Part shown: piece by piece, positions 1-11,340 of the stretch | Layout of the letters: each line of letters starts with the position of its first letter | Position numbering within the stretch: the first letter of the stretch is position 1 | Source: Adiantum capillus-veneris | Lineage: Eukaryota; Streptophyta; Polypodiopsida; Polypodiales; Pteridaceae | DNA: 64,000 nt | Direction: 5' to 3' | NCBI GenBank assembly: GCA_014529385.2 | Contig: CM043942.1 | Span: forward strand, 60,992,684 to 61,056,683 | Translations under genes and position numbers: made by a program | Notes under the pieces: model-generated | Seen by the model: only the letters and a program-made list of their open reading frames with translations | Told to the model about the DNA's origin: nothing | The model's database searches: none

Positions 1-155
1 AGGCCACGATAAGTAGACGAGGATTTGTAGTCTCAAATACACTTGTTTGTTCCTAAAGTGGCTCTTGAGGGGCTTGAAATGGTGGGCACCCCCCTGCAAA
101 ATGGGCTAGGATGAGTCTTTAGTTTTACAATCTGTTCCTTAGAACAATCCATTTT

Positions 156-413
156 TTATCCTTCCATACATTCTACATCTCCATTCTTCTCTCCCTTGCA
201 TGCTCTAGGTCTCAGTGGACAATCTCTAGCAAAGTGCGTGAACCTGTTGCATTCAAAATACGCCCCAAAGTAAGTCCCAAAATAATGTGGAATTTCTTTC
301 AGTTCTACCTCAACATCCATAACCATTTTTTTGGGTGTGAGTTTGGAGATGTTCCATTCAATGCATGCCCTACTGGAGCTTTTTCTAAGGCCTCTCTTGG
401 TTGGCATGAACAA
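156..413 (-). pseudogene. LINE-type ORF1 fragment with degenerate CCHC zinc knuckle
   Basis: The 85-residue minus-strand reading ends in a zinc-knuckle-like stretch, FECNRFTHFARDC, preceded by KEIPHYF and by CIEWNISKLTPKK. That order (a C-x-E-x-x-x-S basic stretch, then a YE-x-IP-like segment, then CX2CX4HX4C) is typical of the DUF4283/zf-CCHC_4 proteins encoded by plant LINE ORF1s. The first cysteine of the knuckle is replaced by tyrosine, and the DUF4283 domain that should lie upstream is not continuous in this frame. It is therefore most likely a decayed fragment that no longer binds nucleic acid. No reverse transcriptase was found next to it. The family call rests on motif order only. Confidence 0.45.
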
Positions 414-1127
414 AGGGGTAACCCAAGGAACTTGTTAGATCCCTAAGGCTATCCCATGGAAAACTTGGAAGGCCAACTAATTCCACCCATAGAGGGTGAA
501 TTTCGTGTAGAGACTCCTGCGAGTAACAAAAATACGCAGACCTGAGCTCTATTGACAAGTTTCAGGGGAATACACATACATGAGATGTGAGCTTTGTTGA
601 ACACAAGAGGACCCTTACCTAGGACCTTAACAACGATAGAAGCTTCCTATATCTCACCAAGAAAAAACCCTTTGTTAGGTATCATGCATGGTCAATTGCA
701 CTGGCATGGTCAATATTATGTGCGCCTTGCAGTCATTGTAGCATTTCATGTCTATTTGCGATCCTCCCACTAAAGCCAAAGATTAAAGTGAGCTTAGCTT
801 GCATTGTTTCTTGATATCCCTCTCAAAGATTTTTGCTATGGCAGAGTCATCATTCAACAATTGCTAGGGTAGGGTTGCCATTAGGTCAGTGTGCATTTTG
901 TCCATTAGTTTCTCTTGTGAAGCTTTGGTATATTCTGCTTCACCTAGAGATCTTTTCATACCAGTGAGCCCTAATTTTAGTTGCCTCATGAATTCCATCA
1001 ACTCCTAATCCAGCAACTCTCTCTCTCTCCTTAGCATCTCTAAACTAGGTACCACAAAGGGAATCTTTAATGTCGCATCCTTTGATGCGTTGTTGTGATA
1101 CAAGTTGCCAAAGGAACCTTGTTTCTA

Positions 1128-1146
1128 CCCCCCCCCCCCCCCCCCC
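1128..1146. repeat. poly-C homopolymer (19 bp)
   Basis: This is an uninterrupted C run. The surrounding 414-1560 stretch holds no coding signal that I recognise. Confidence 0.9.
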
Positions 1147-1560
1147 GCTTCCCCACCCTACTTTTGATTTTATCTTGCTAATATTCGCATGTATGGGACC
1201 TTGATTCTCATTAGTAGGCACCTCCTTAACTATGAACTTGGTTGGCATCAACTTGTCTTGCATGACTATGTCTCCTACAATATTTGTACATAGCCATGCT
1301 TCTAAATGGTGAGGTCAGCTACAAGGTGGATTTAAGAGCTTCTACTCTTAGGGAAAAATTCCAAGTAGTGTATAAGAAATTCATTATAGAATGCTCCTTA
1401 CTCTATTTGTGTCAAGGATAGTTTTATTTAAATGCTGGCATGGCAATCACAATGTTCAAATGCACCCAAATTATGCTCACCCTCCTCACCCAAAGATCAA
1501 TCACTTGTGACATATTCAATTAGCCATTTACCCATACAGCTCAATAAACCTCCCTCCCTT

Positions 1561-1597
1561 CCCCCCCCCCCCCCCCCCCCCCCCCCCCCTTCGCCCT

Positions 1598-1645
<48 letters not shown>
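1561..1645. repeat. poly-C run followed by (CT)n microsatellite
   Basis: About 29 C residues are followed, after a short C-rich spacer, by roughly 22 CT units. Open reading frames here encode only proline runs and SLSL or ERER dipeptides, so they are artefacts of the repeat. Confidence 0.9.
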
Positions 1646-1649
<4 letters not shown>

Positions 1650-1872
1650 TCAAGACTAGTCACATAGATCCATGAGGTCTCTTGAAATTGCTCCATTGAT
1701 GTATTAATTTCCTTTCTTCTATCCTCTTTCTGTCTCACACACACACCCATGTTCCTTGAGCTATAGTTTGCTCCATGTTTTGAATGTAATTCCATACTAG
1801 CAACATACAATTGCTTGAAAATCAAAACTCTTTATACCATATCTAGAAGTGATATAGTTGTGAGTGCACAAA

Positions 1873-1899
1873 TGTGTTGCATGTGCAAAAATGTAGAAC

Positions 1900-1961
<62 letters not shown>

Positions 1962-2128
1962 AGGGGATATGGGTGCAGAAACTCACCACAATGTGTGAGA
2001 AAGCCCTTTATTCTTCTATCGAGTAAAGAATAAGGTGTGTACAAGTGATGGGCAGCCAGGCATCTCTATTGTGTTTGGCTTAGGTAAGAGGCACGCCGTC
2101 TTTACCCCAACAGTCTTCCACTTAAAGG
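1873..2128 (-). mobile_element. possible copia 3' LTR remnant with adjoining polypurine tract
   Basis: On the minus strand the sequence reads a purine-rich ACTTAAG-TGGAAGAC-like stretch (2113-2128) followed by TGTTGGGG (LTR-type start, 2112 leftwards). This copies the arrangement at the clear Copia-2 PPT/LTR junction (21212-21226/21211). The left LTR edge is uncertain. No RNase H coding was recognised to the right, so this is only a candidate remnant. Confidence 0.3.
1901..1959. repeat. (AG)n microsatellite, about 29 units
   Basis: This is a perfect AG run. It may lie inside the LTR-like remnant that ends near 2112. Confidence 0.9.
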
Positions 2129-2129
2129 T

Positions 2130-4548
2130 GAATGTGCTGATAAGATGTACTACTATAGGACTTAGTAGTATATATAATAAATACAGGGAGGGATCTCATC
2201 TCAACCTATGCACATTGGCTCTCTCAAAGTTGATGCATGCCTTTGTATAGGCTCTAGTGGTGTATGGAAGCGTATATCCCTCCTGCATATCCTACATATA
2301 TCCTGTAATGACCTACATTGCCATGATGGATCATGCTAGTGTCATTCATCGCTCAATTGACAATCCCAACTGGCAGACACCCCATTGCAACTACTATGTC
2401 AGGTGTTGACACTAAGAGGTTGTACATGAGAGTCCTAAAGGCTGATGATAAACACATAATCTCTACGATCATATCCGTGCCAATCCCATCAATGCCATGT
2501 GCAGTGATCTCTACCAATCTATCCACAATAGGTATCTCAATGCTCATTGCATCACCACCAAAACTAGTCACGCATGGACGTGTCAATCTGGACTCCACGG
2601 TAGTCGTCACTCCCTCATCATCCATAGGGACCATATCCATATTTCCTTGAATCACCATATCAACCTCTAGAATGAGCAGGTCAAAGAAATCCACATCACT
2701 CTTCTTCATGATAAGAGGCATCTTTGTCCTAAGAGGATCAATTTTCCATGTCTTGCTAGAGCATGGCCGCTCTCACAGTTCATCCACAAACAATATGTCT
2801 AGTCTCTCTCTCACTAACATGACCATAATGTAATTGATACTATGATGCCTCGCACCTTAGATACATGTATCGGGTAGACCAAGCCACTCTAGATCCCTGT
2901 GTAAATTGCTCAGATAGATTATGTTAATAATTGTTGGGTTCCTTGTTGAAAAAACACCCTATTTAGATGAATTTAACAACTTGGATTATATTTTCTTGAA
3001 ATTGGGAAGCTTAGAAATGCACTAGTGCTATTCTAAAAACTGTTAAAAATACACTAATTGAATACTCTATTGGCCTTTTTGTGCTCTTGGCTCTTGGCTC
3101 TTGGAAAATTCTATTACGGTGGATTCTAGCTCTGGTAGATCATGGGTTTGTTTCTATACTACTTATACTCTCTTGATAGCTTTAAATAAACTGGTGTGCT
3201 TTGTAATATTTCTCTCATCTGCATTAGGCACATTTATCTAGTGATGCTAATGTTGCTCTTACATTTTGCTGGTTTTGTATTCCTTGAGGACTTTGTACCT
3301 CCTTTTGGCTTTAGATTTATGCTTCATGTTGCTAATCCAATGGAAATTTTTCTAATCTCACAATGTGCCCGAATTGGTTCTACTGGATTCTTATTACTTG
3401 GTTTTTCTCAATTACCTCCCCTATCTAATGGTTGTCTATAGCCATCTTGAGGAATTATACTTGTTGTTTGCTCTCGCAAAAAGTAGGAATGATATTGCTC
3501 TGGCATTTTGCAATATTCTAATGGCATGCTTCACTTCTTACTCTCAGTTTCAATAAAACTTTTATTGGTTTTTGGGCTTGCATTTGCATTAGCAGATACT
3601 ATTGGATTTTATTTTAGGTTCCTACATTTGGAAAACTTGCTGATCTCACTTGGTTCATGGCCGCTTTGCTATCAGATACTAACTTTGGACTTATGGTCTT
3701 ATTTTTATTAAACTTTAAATTTGAGAAGTACATAGGGCTCACTTAGTATACTGGGGACTTCTATCACCCTCAAAATAGTGTAAAGGGTGAATGTCTCAAA
3801 CCAGCTATGCCTAAAAATCCTAAAAATGATGGAAAGCAAACATGAATATAAAAAGAGCTATGTGCAATGAGAATCTATTATTTACTATAATATTTTTCAC
3901 TTGTAATTATCCTCTTGTCTAGATTTCTGTAATGAGTTCCTTACTCTCAGATTTTTTAACAGATGTTATTGTTAAGCTGTTAAACTTTGATTCTAGCTTT
4001 GGTAATGTCTACAGGGGTGCAATACTTGCAGTGTTTTATGGGGGTTACTCTTGGCTTGGAGCACTAAACCTCTATTAAGGATCTCTAATTTTGTAATAAT
4101 TGACTAGTTGCACACTAATATGAAGGTTGGTTATAATTTTTTTGTTGATCCTTCTACATCTTTTTAAAACTTAAAAGCATAAAATTATGCTATTGGGAAT
4201 CTCTGAACTGGAAAAAGATCACCTTGGGAACAATGTAGCTATGCTATCGTTGATAATTGTCACCTTAATGATTTTCCATAAAATGATGCCTTGGGGAATT
4301 TTGCTGGCAAGGATAGAACTTGCTTCCTTTTGAAAACCTAATAGTGATTTTTATTGCTAAGTAGGATGGAATACTTCTTGTGATTGGATTGGTTACTCGG
4401 ATTCTATGGTGCATAAGAGTTACATAAAGAAGTTCCAAGCTTCTTTAAAGAACATCAATTATATTTTTTTGATTGTGCAATAGTCTTCTAAGAAAAGGAT
4501 GGTTTTTTAATAAAATGGGATCAAATTAAGAAAATTGACTACGTATTT
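2130..4548. other. unannotated AT-rich stretch
   Basis: I see no recognisable gene, RNA or intact transposon. Open frames of 60-122 codons, the longest at 2353-2721 on the minus strand, have no motif I can name. They sit in sequence with many stops in neighbouring frames. Confidence 0.5.
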
Positions 4549-5228
4549 CTTAGAAATTCTTTAAAAACACTTATTGCCATCCCCATCAAAAGGGGTGATG
4601 GTCTTTTGATGGTAAATGAGAGCCAAAATAACATTTTCTTAAACAACGGGGCTTGTGAAACAAAAATACAAAAAAATAACTCTTCAATTGTTAGGATTGT
4701 GGCTATTCTACTAGTCTTCAAGTACGACAAGGATACCAACAAGTGATAGGCTCTTTGACACATGTAAAACTTATCCAAGGCTAACAAATCTGTTGTCTTT
4801 TTTATGTGGATGTAGGTGAGTATTCTCTCTTTCCTTAAAGGGGTTTAGCTTTGTTGCAATCCTCGACCTTAATGAAGGCTTATTTCATCCTCGTAAACTG
4901 GCGTAGTCTTAACATATAGGATAGTTGAAATGTTATTTTTTTCTTTGACATTTTTAAAATGTATCCAATGTTAGCAAATATGTTGTCTTGTTTATATGGA
5001 TGCAAGTGAGAATTCTCTCTTTCCTTAAGAAGGATTATCTTTGCTGCAATCCTCGACCTTAATTAAGGCTTTTTTAATCCTCGTAAACTCATATAATCTT
5101 GATGTATAGGATAGTTGGAATATTGTTTCAGTCTGATCATATTGTACACAAGTGAGTCAAATATAGAATCATTTTTGTGCAAGGCACATTCCTAATGCCT
5201 AAAGCCACTCACCTCTTGAACAAAATGT
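4549..5228 (+). repeat. repeat unit X, copy 1
   Basis: This non-coding stretch shares extended similarity with 27028-27620 and 30860-31560. Landmarks common to all are a CTTTGACAC...AAAAC segment and the TGTTC-GTTGTGTATA end. It contains an internal direct duplication: 4753-4942 and 4943 to about 5126 share a CTTTGACA start and the ATCCTCGACCTTAAT core with a period of 190 bp. Together with repeat Y it forms a direct array in the first half of the window. Confidence 0.65.
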
Positions 5229-5258
5229 TCCGTTGTGTATAAGTATTATCATAATGCA

Positions 5259-5286
5259 ACACACACACACACACACACACACACAC
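5259..5286. repeat. (CA)n microsatellite
   Basis: This run of about 14 CA units marks the junction between repeat X copy 1 and repeat Y copy 1. The Y2 copy carries a much shorter CA run at about 28950. Confidence 0.9.
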
Positions 5287-5731
5287 TTACTTTTGTGGGG
5301 TCACTTTGCTTGTGATACTCGTCCTATGTGGCATTTTTCCTTGGGACCTCTAACTCCTTTGGAGCGCTGGCATATGATGGGCACTTCCCCTTATTTTTTA
5401 CCCACCTACTACTTGCACAAATTACTAACTCGCTCTCCTCGAGGGCGTGCCTTGATTCTCCCTTTCACTCTTCATGTCTTGCCTTGCACAGAGCAATCAA
5501 CTCCTTGGCATCCCTCCTTGATGTGTGTATTGAAAGCTCCTTTTGGCTTGTTGATGGCATTGCACCTTGCTATGGAAGGTATGGCAGCATGCTTGCTTTG
5601 CGTGATTTGATCTCGCTGCCGTTCTCTACCACCACAAGATATTTTGCATCCCCCTTTTGATTACAAAAGCACTTAGTGTTTGATATTTTCCTATGTTCTT
5701 GCCATAGTCAACCTATGGTTTGATGGACACT
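5287..5731 (+). repeat. repeat unit Y, copy 1, first segment
   Basis: It aligns by eye with 28960-29361 along its whole length (for example CCCCCTTTTGATTACAAAAG in both). The alignment stops exactly at the left edge of the gypsy element and resumes after its right edge. Frames of 110-125 codons here do not carry recognisable motifs and are not kept open in the second copy. Confidence 0.75.
5727..5731. repeat. 5-bp target-site duplication, left (ACACT)
   Basis: ACACT stands immediately before TGTTAACC of the left LTR and is repeated at 14830-14834. The empty site in repeat Y copy 2 has a single ACACT. Confidence 0.9.
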
Positions 5732-6316
5732 TGTTAACCCTCACGGCTCACGGACACCCCATCACCTACGACGGACGTGTATTATGTATTTGGTAGAGTC
5801 AGGTACCGGGCTTGTCGGACCAATAGGAAAAGGGTAAGAGTGATCGCCGATGAGAGGCGCAGTCTAACTGGGACATTCAAGGGATTAGTTGGCTAAGCCT
5901 GGGCGCCCAAGTGTGAATGGGGTGAGCTCATATAAAAGCCAACTAAACCTAAAATTCACTCATTCTCTCATTTGTGCAATAGAAGAGTGCTCTTGCTCCA
6001 TCTCCATCTTCTTCTTCTTCACCTCCTTGTGTGTGTGTGTGTATGTGAGAGAGAGAGAGAGAGACGGAGAGTGTGTGTGCGATCGAGCATTACGAAGGCA
6101 CGACGGCGGCGAAGTGGTTGAGCGCGGCACAACTGCATCTTCTTCTTCATCGCAGCGAGGAATCCACCACGAAGGCGAGCGTAGAGCGGTGAGTGACACA
6201 CCCTTTGCTCTCTTGAGCTTGCTAGTTTAGGCTTGTTGTGTGCTTGGAGCCATTTGTGGTTCGCACACGGTGTATTGGCAAGTCCCTTGCTTCGACAGTG
6301 CGGCAAGGAGCGCACA
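5732..6316 (+). repeat. 5' LTR of gypsy element
   Basis: It runs from TGTTAACCC to GCGCACA, 585 bp. It matches the right LTR almost base for base. The 22-bp length difference lies mainly in a GT/GA microsatellite (about 6038-6063) and one extra CTCCAT unit in the right copy. Confidence 0.92.
5931..5938 (+). promoter_or_regulatory. TATA box of gypsy 5' LTR
   Basis: TATAAAAG lies 200 bp into the LTR in a GAGCTCA-TATAAAAGCC context, and the same site is present at 14422-14429. Transcription would start shortly downstream, before the CT/GT/GA-rich segment. No experimental start is known. Confidence 0.6.
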
Positions 6317-6320
6317 TTTT

Positions 6321-6338
6321 TGGCGCCGTTGTCGGGGA
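6321..6338 (+). other. primer-binding site, tRNA-Asp type
   Basis: TGGCGCCGTTGTCGGGGA lies four bases after the LTR. It is complementary to the 3' end of plant tRNA-Asp(GUC) with one mismatch (T for C at position 12). This primer is typical of several plant gypsy lineages. Confidence 0.85.
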
Positions 6339-7161
6339 AATGCCCTACACTAAGCTCGGTTAAGCACTTTACGCTTTCTAGTGATGCAATTTCAATTGAA
6401 GGATTTGTGAAGAAGGAAGGTGTGGTTGTGTGGAGACGGATTTGTGAAGAAGGAAGGTGTGTGGTTGTGTGGAGAAGATTTTTGTTACACTGTACTATCT
6501 TTTTTGTTTTCTGTAAAGAAGGAGTTACAATTTTTTTCCAATGTACTGTTAGAATTAAGGTATTAGCTATGGAATGTTAGTTCTGTAAGGTTCAATGTTA
6601 GTTCTGTAAGGTTAGTTTTGTAGATCTGTTAGCTACTGTAGTACTGTGTAAACAGTGTTAGAGTGTGTGTGGCAGTATCTCTATTAGCTGTAAGTAGATA
6701 AGTTAGGTGTACGTTAAGTGTGTGTGTGCGCGCGTGCGGCGCGATCGCGGTGACTTTTTTTAAAAAAAAACTAAAAAATATATATATATTTTTTAAAAAG
6801 AAGGATCGGGCTGGGGATCATTCCCCAAGCTCAAGCCCAAACCCAGACCTCAGTCCTCAGTTTTAAAATATAGTTTATACACCTTTTTATATTTAAAAAC
6901 TATTTTTAGGATTTCGAGGACTATAAAAACTATTTTTAGGATTTCGAGGGCTTCACGTAGCCGAATAGGGAGCTGTGAAGCACGGCACATTCCTTTAGCC
7001 AAAACGCTCGTCTTGAGCTATTACACGCCATATTTTGTGGCTTGGTTACAAAAAATAACCAAGAATAACGAAAAACTTGGGCTATAAACACCTATAAAAA
7101 AAAAAACTAAGTGAGCGGCCTTCACGGGCACTCACCAACGCGCTTAGAGTGTGGAAGTCAT
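6339..7161 (+). other. gypsy 5' leader (untranslated) with short tandem duplications
   Basis: The leader lies between the primer site and the first in-frame ATG of gag. It contains a 37-bp direct duplication (6401-6437 and 6438-6477) built on GGATTTGTGAAGAAGGAAGG. It also has a second short duplication at about 6894-6951 around CTATTTTTAGGATTTCGAGG. An A/T-rich run at 6758-6799 could fold on itself. No coding frame is evident. Confidence 0.6.
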
Positions 7162-9633
7162 ATGAACCTACGCTCTGGACGAGTGTTAGAGCACGAGCAT
7201 ATTGGTAGTGCCTCCATTTACGCGGGCACCCATTATTCCTCCACCCTAGGTTCTGGACCTTCGGCCGGGACTCAAGGTAGCGCGACCCAAGATCCTCATA
7301 TCGCGTCTAGTGATTCTTCCTCTGACTACGAAGTCATGGAGGGGTATCCTACACCAAACCCTGATAGTTCAAGTAAGGACATGCATGCCATGGGCCCACG
7401 GCCCGGGTCCAGCGTGTTTAGCTGCTTAAAAGAGACCCTTAGTAGAGCTACTCGCTCCGAACATGCGGTTAATGAAATAAATGAAGGGAGTGGGGAAGTA
7501 AATTCGTCATTCGTGCCTAAAATAGACCCTATGCTTCTTGAGAGTGTGCACGTGAATGTTCCATCCACTGCACCTCCTGATCCTTTAGGACTATCTCCCT
7601 CTGAGGTTATACTACCCGATGGTAGGAGTCTTGCCGAAGTGCAAGAGATCGAACGCTATATGCAAGCAACAAGGGAGAGGGAAATTGAGAACCTACGAAG
7701 GCTAGAACAAAGTCGAGCCCTGAAAGCAAAGGCTCCTATGACAACAATCATGCCAGCCGAGCAACCGAGTGCTCCTAAGGTAGCAGTCATGGAGGGGCAA
7801 GCGATGGGGAGCAATAATGCTTCCACTTCGAGGGAAACCTCCAGCACGCCAGGCCTAGATGGGATATTCCTAAACGAGAATTGGGAGTATGACCTACAAG
7901 CAGAAGCTTTAACTGATCGGTACACAGGACACACCTATCATGTGGGTTGGTTAGATGTTCTACAATCCACATCGGGTGCTACTAGCATAGATGACCAACA
8001 ACAGAAAGTCTGTGATGTTCTCCATAGGATTGTCGAGTTAGAAAGACAGAACACATGGATCAACATGCCTTCAACAGGACTAATGAGATTCTTGGATACG
8101 GGAAAGGCCAACCAACCAACCCTATCACAAATGGAGACTCCCTCAGTGAGCCCCATTGATCCTTCATATGTTGTTTCGCCAGGGGCCTCAGTACAATCTG
8201 GGCCCACAAGTGGCAGCTTTACCTTCCCAGATCTAGCTCATCTTTCTCTTAATGACACTATGGCTACCATGCATATCCCAGTGGCGAGCATGACAAGAAG
8301 TACACCATGGAGTTCATTTGTTAACACTGCGCCGATGCCTAGTAGCACAGTACCCCCAACTATACCTACATGTATGTATCAATCCTGTGCACCTGTCGTA
8401 CCTCAGTCTCATGTAGCTCCTACACCTCCGATTATTCCAAGAGCTTACAATCCACAATGGCATTATCCAAGCTCTTATACAAGTGGAGCCATGCCATTTA
8501 ATAATAACATGCCATATCAGGCACCCCCTATGCCTAGGGCCACACCTGTAAACTTTGGACCACCGTCTGGTACACCACCATACGAAATATGGGACCCAAG
8601 AGCCGCGCATATGCCAAGTCCAAGGCCAACTCCCATCTCACATGTGGTTTCAGGAGCACATACACCCATTATACCTGCTCAAATAGGAGATTTGGCAGCG
8701 TTTGCGCAAACTATCGGTCGCTCTATTGCGAATAATATGCGTAGTGCACCTGATAGAGAGCCTAGGAGCAAGGCAGTTCAAGTAGCTAAGCTCACACAGA
8801 AATTCAGTGGAGACGGAGATGCTAGAAAGCATATGGAAGTCATTGAACATGTGTGCGATTCCTTGGAAGAGCACAATGAGCTACATAAGTGTAAGGCTTT
8901 GAGTTTGACCCTAAGCGGAAAGGCTGGAGATTGGTATAGAACCTTAAGAGTAGAAGAGAAAACGATCTACTCTAATCTTAGGAGACTGTTCTTAATAGAA
9001 TACATACGAGAGGGAGTACTTTGGGGTGTAGCCTCTCAGCTCCAAAAAGCCCAACGAGAAGAAGGTGAATCCGTGAGAGACTTCATTACTCGCCTTAAGA
9101 ATTTGAATTCTCGATGCAATCCAAACGAGCGATTCAACAACAACCAATTGCTCGATAGATTCATTAGGGGACTACGACATGAAAGTATCTATAATGGCCT
9201 AGTCATTAAAGGTATCACTCCTTGGGAAGCAATCACCATGAATGCAATCCAATTGGAGGATAATTTAATGATTGCAGGAGAAAGAGTGTCCGCCGAGCCG
9301 ACGTCTAGTAGCTCACAAGCGTCACGGCAGGAGCCAATGAAGATAAAGCCAATCGTGAAAGAGCAAACGATATCTGAGATGACTTTGGCAGATCTCACCA
9401 AGGCCATCCAAGAAAGCCTTAGGGGTAATCGTGCTCCACAAAACACTCATATGTATCCAAGAAGGAAGCAACAATGGTGCTCAATTTGCTTGGGCCCACA
9501 TACTACGAGTGAATGCCCTACTTTTAGAGTAAAGTTTAACGGGACTTGTAACGCGTGTGGTAGGTATGGCCATCAAGCGAAGGATTGCCTAATGCTTAAA
9601 CGCATCATGGAAAATAGACCGCCTATAGCTTAG
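7162..9633 (+). CDS. gag: gypsy gag polyprotein, N-terminal part up to the first in-frame stop
   Basis: Gag forms the retrotransposon's cytoplasmic particle and packages its RNA. I chose the ATG at 7162, which gives MNLRSGR, an N-terminus common in plant gypsy gags; the frame is open from 7111 but has no earlier ATG. The first 480 or so residues are proline/serine-rich and low in complexity. The retrotransposon gag domain follows (about residues 540-730; KLTQKFSGDGDA, GKAGDWY, FITRLKNLNSRCNP, LLDRFIRGLR). Two zinc knuckles lie near the end: CSICLGPHTTSEC, of CX2CX3HX4C form, and CNACGRYGHQAKDC, of classical CX2CX4HX4C form. A TAG at 9631-9633 ends the product, but the frame continues without a shift into the next three segments. 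Antisense frames here are shadows. Confidence 0.85.
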   Translation: MNLRSGRVLEHEHIGSASIYAGTHYSSTLGSGPSAGTQGSATQDPHIASSDSSSDYEVMEGYPTPNPDSSSKDMHAMGPRPGSSVFSCLKETLSRATRSEHAVNEINEGSGEVNSSFVPKIDPMLLESVHVNVPSTAPPDPLGLSPSEVILPDGRSLAEVQEIERYMQATREREIENLRRLEQSRALKAKAPMTTIMPAEQPSAPKVAVMEGQAMGSNNASTSRETSSTPGLDGIFLNENWEYDLQAEALTDRYTGHTYHVGWLDVLQSTSGATSIDDQQQKVCDVLHRIVELERQNTWINMPSTGLMRFLDTGKANQPTLSQMETPSVSPIDPSYVVSPGASVQSGPTSGSFTFPDLAHLSLNDTMATMHIPVASMTRSTPWSSFVNTAPMPSSTVPPTIPTCMYQSCAPVVPQSHVAPTPPIIPRAYNPQWHYPSSYTSGAMPFNNNMPYQAPPMPRATPVNFGPPSGTPPYEIWDPRAAHMPSPRPTPISHVVSGAHTPIIPAQIGDLAAFAQTIGRSIANNMRSAPDREPRSKAVQVAKLTQKFSGDGDARKHMEVIEHVCDSLEEHNELHKCKALSLTLSGKAGDWYRTLRVEEKTIYSNLRRLFLIEYIREGVLWGVASQLQKAQREEGESVRDFITRLKNLNSRCNPNERFNNNQLLDRFIRGLRHESIYNGLVIKGITPWEAITMNAIQLEDNLMIAGERVSAEPTSSSSQASRQEPMKIKPIVKEQTISEMTLADLTKAIQESLRGNRAPQNTHMYPRRKQQWCSICLGPHTTSECPTFRVKFNGTCNACGRYGHQAKDCLMLKRIMENRPPIA

Positions 9634-10689
9634 GAAGACTCACCTCGAGTTCCTGCATTGATGCCTACCCCACCCATGGAGCAACAGTTGCCATTACAGC
9701 ACATGGTCCCTAGAACCCAAAATGTGGTCCAAACCACACCGTTGCCACCTCCAGTGCTAGGACCGCAACCCCCTCATCCAAGAGTTACACCTATGAACCA
9801 AATAGGTTGCAAGTCATCTAGTACTTATGTAGATTGCAAAGAGGACATAGACTCTAGTATCACCTATGGAGTCGACATGCTTGAGGAGTGTCCCATGTAC
9901 TATATGGAAGACCATTGGGGACAAATCAAACCGGTATATCAAGCTACTGCACTAGCAGCAAGAGGCCAAAACATTAATAGTTTTGCCAGGAGACCACCTC
10001 TTCAGTGCTACGAATGTGGTGGACCACATCGAGTAGCCAAGTGCCCCATTAGAATGCAAAAGAATGCTGCACTAATGCAAACAAGTCAAGGGAGTGCATT
10101 GGCAATGCCAATACTCACTTGTAATTGTTGTGGCATAGATCATTTGATCGCACAGTGTCCTAACAATCCAAACACACCGAAAATCACACCATTGAACTTA
10201 ATAGAGATTGTTAATGGGACACCACCAACTATAAACATAGCACCAGTGAATGCACTCACACGGTCGATGCTCCAAAAGCAAAATTACATCCTCGAAGAGA
10301 GAGATGCTGCATCCATTGGCCGAGCGAGAAAGAAGAAAACACGAAGAAAGAAATCCCTTAATGCTTCTAGCTCAAAACCTAGTTCAAAGACTAACATAGG
10401 GACAGGAGAGGATCCCATGTATATGAATGACCCTAAGGATGACTCAGATTTGATAGAGACCACGGAGACCAAAACTGTTACTACAAAGGAAAAAGCCGGT
10501 GAGGAGGATCACGAGAGGGAATTACGTCGAACACCAAAAGAGTATTCAAAGTTAAACCACCCAGTTGCGAACCCCCAAGATAAGCCACGAGATACAAAAA
10601 ATGAGGATTGCAAGAGAAAGATTGGAACCTATCCAAACCCAACAGTGGAAATTGAACGAGTCCAACAACTGAGGGGTTTGGTGGAATAA
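9634..10689 (+). pseudogene. gypsy gag continuation with two more zinc knuckles
   Basis: This is the same frame as the upstream gag, separated only by the TAG at 9631-9633; the first ATG after it is at 9658. It carries two further CX2CX3HX4C knuckles, CYECGGPHRVAKC and CNCCGIDHLIAQC. A strongly basic KKKTRRKK patch and an acidic, charged C-terminal half follow. It ends at TAA 10687-10689. The product would be made only by read-through or if the stop is a recent mutation. The function of the charged region is unknown; nucleic-acid binding is plausible from the knuckles and the basic patch. Confidence 0.7.
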
Positions 10690-11340
10690 ACTCAGCGAAC
10701 ATTAGAACCTGAACCCAAACATATCCAGATGTCGGACACAATGTTTCCCACAGAAGTTCAACCTCACAAGAACTACAGGCCGTTAGCTATACCCAGTATC
10801 ATTCGGGAAGAGAGTGAGGGTAGGACATCTGAAAGTGGACACACACCTTTCCTACTAGAGAGAATGTTTGGTGAGGGAATGCCCGACCCCCTTGAGGAAG
10901 TGGAGATTCCATCTTCACCATTCTCTTGTCAGGGTCCTACGTCGCACAGGACGCCATTAAATGTTGCCAAGTTGATGGATTTCATGTCTTCAGAAGTTAG
11001 AACCACCATCATGTCCAAACTTTATAAAGACCCCGAGCTAGTCTAAGCTCTTCGAGCCTTCCTCAATGGAGACTTACAGGCTGGATTACCACAGTTTGCA
11101 CATATGAACAAACCTGACTCGGTAATGAATGATGAGGAACATTTAGCACCACCATCTGACCTAGTGGGACATGAATCTGTAATTGAAGTACCCGTTAACA
11201 AGTAGGGGCAATACTTTGAAGGTGATGAATCTAATGCTACTCTACCAATCACTACTAAAGGATTAACTGTAAAGGGGGTCCTTGACGGTGGTGCGGGAGT
11301 CAGCATGGTGACAAAGAGTTGTTGGGAGTCTATGGGGTGA
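10690..11340 (+). pseudogene. gypsy linker and start of the aspartic protease domain, with three in-frame stops
   Basis: The reading stays in the gag frame and is broken by TAA 11044-11046, TAG 11203-11205 and TGA 11338-11340. The last stop follows ESMG and may replace a tryptophan codon. The segment before TGA contains VLDGGAGVSMV, where the catalytic aspartate starts a DGGAGV motif, a variant of D(S/T)GA seen in plant gypsy proteases. No base insertion or deletion is needed to read through the whole region. As written, the protease active site is separated from its C-terminal half by a stop. Confidence 0.7.

Noticed and set aside
1432-2044. Open frames on both strands with runs of PPPP, SLSL or ERER
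   Set aside because: They are translations of the poly-C and CT/GA tracts. No start context or domain; the same kind of frame appears at every microsatellite in the window.
2333-2721. Overlapping frames of 105 (plus) and 122 codons (minus)
   Set aside because: No recognisable motif, both strands open in the same place, and no neighbouring element that would explain a protein. Listed as unannotated sequence.
5233-5660. 125- and 110-codon plus-strand frames
   Set aside because: They lie in repeat Y; the corresponding stretch of copy 2 (28981-29241) keeps only fragments in shifted frames, so there is no coding conservation.
7111-7161. Upstream extension of the gypsy gag frame from a GTG
   Set aside because: Eukaryotic translation would normally use ATG; the first in-frame ATG (7162) gives the family-typical MNLRSGR start.
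7326-9446. Several 60-98 codon antisense frames under the gypsy gag
   Set aside because: They are shadows of the well-supported plus-strand gag.
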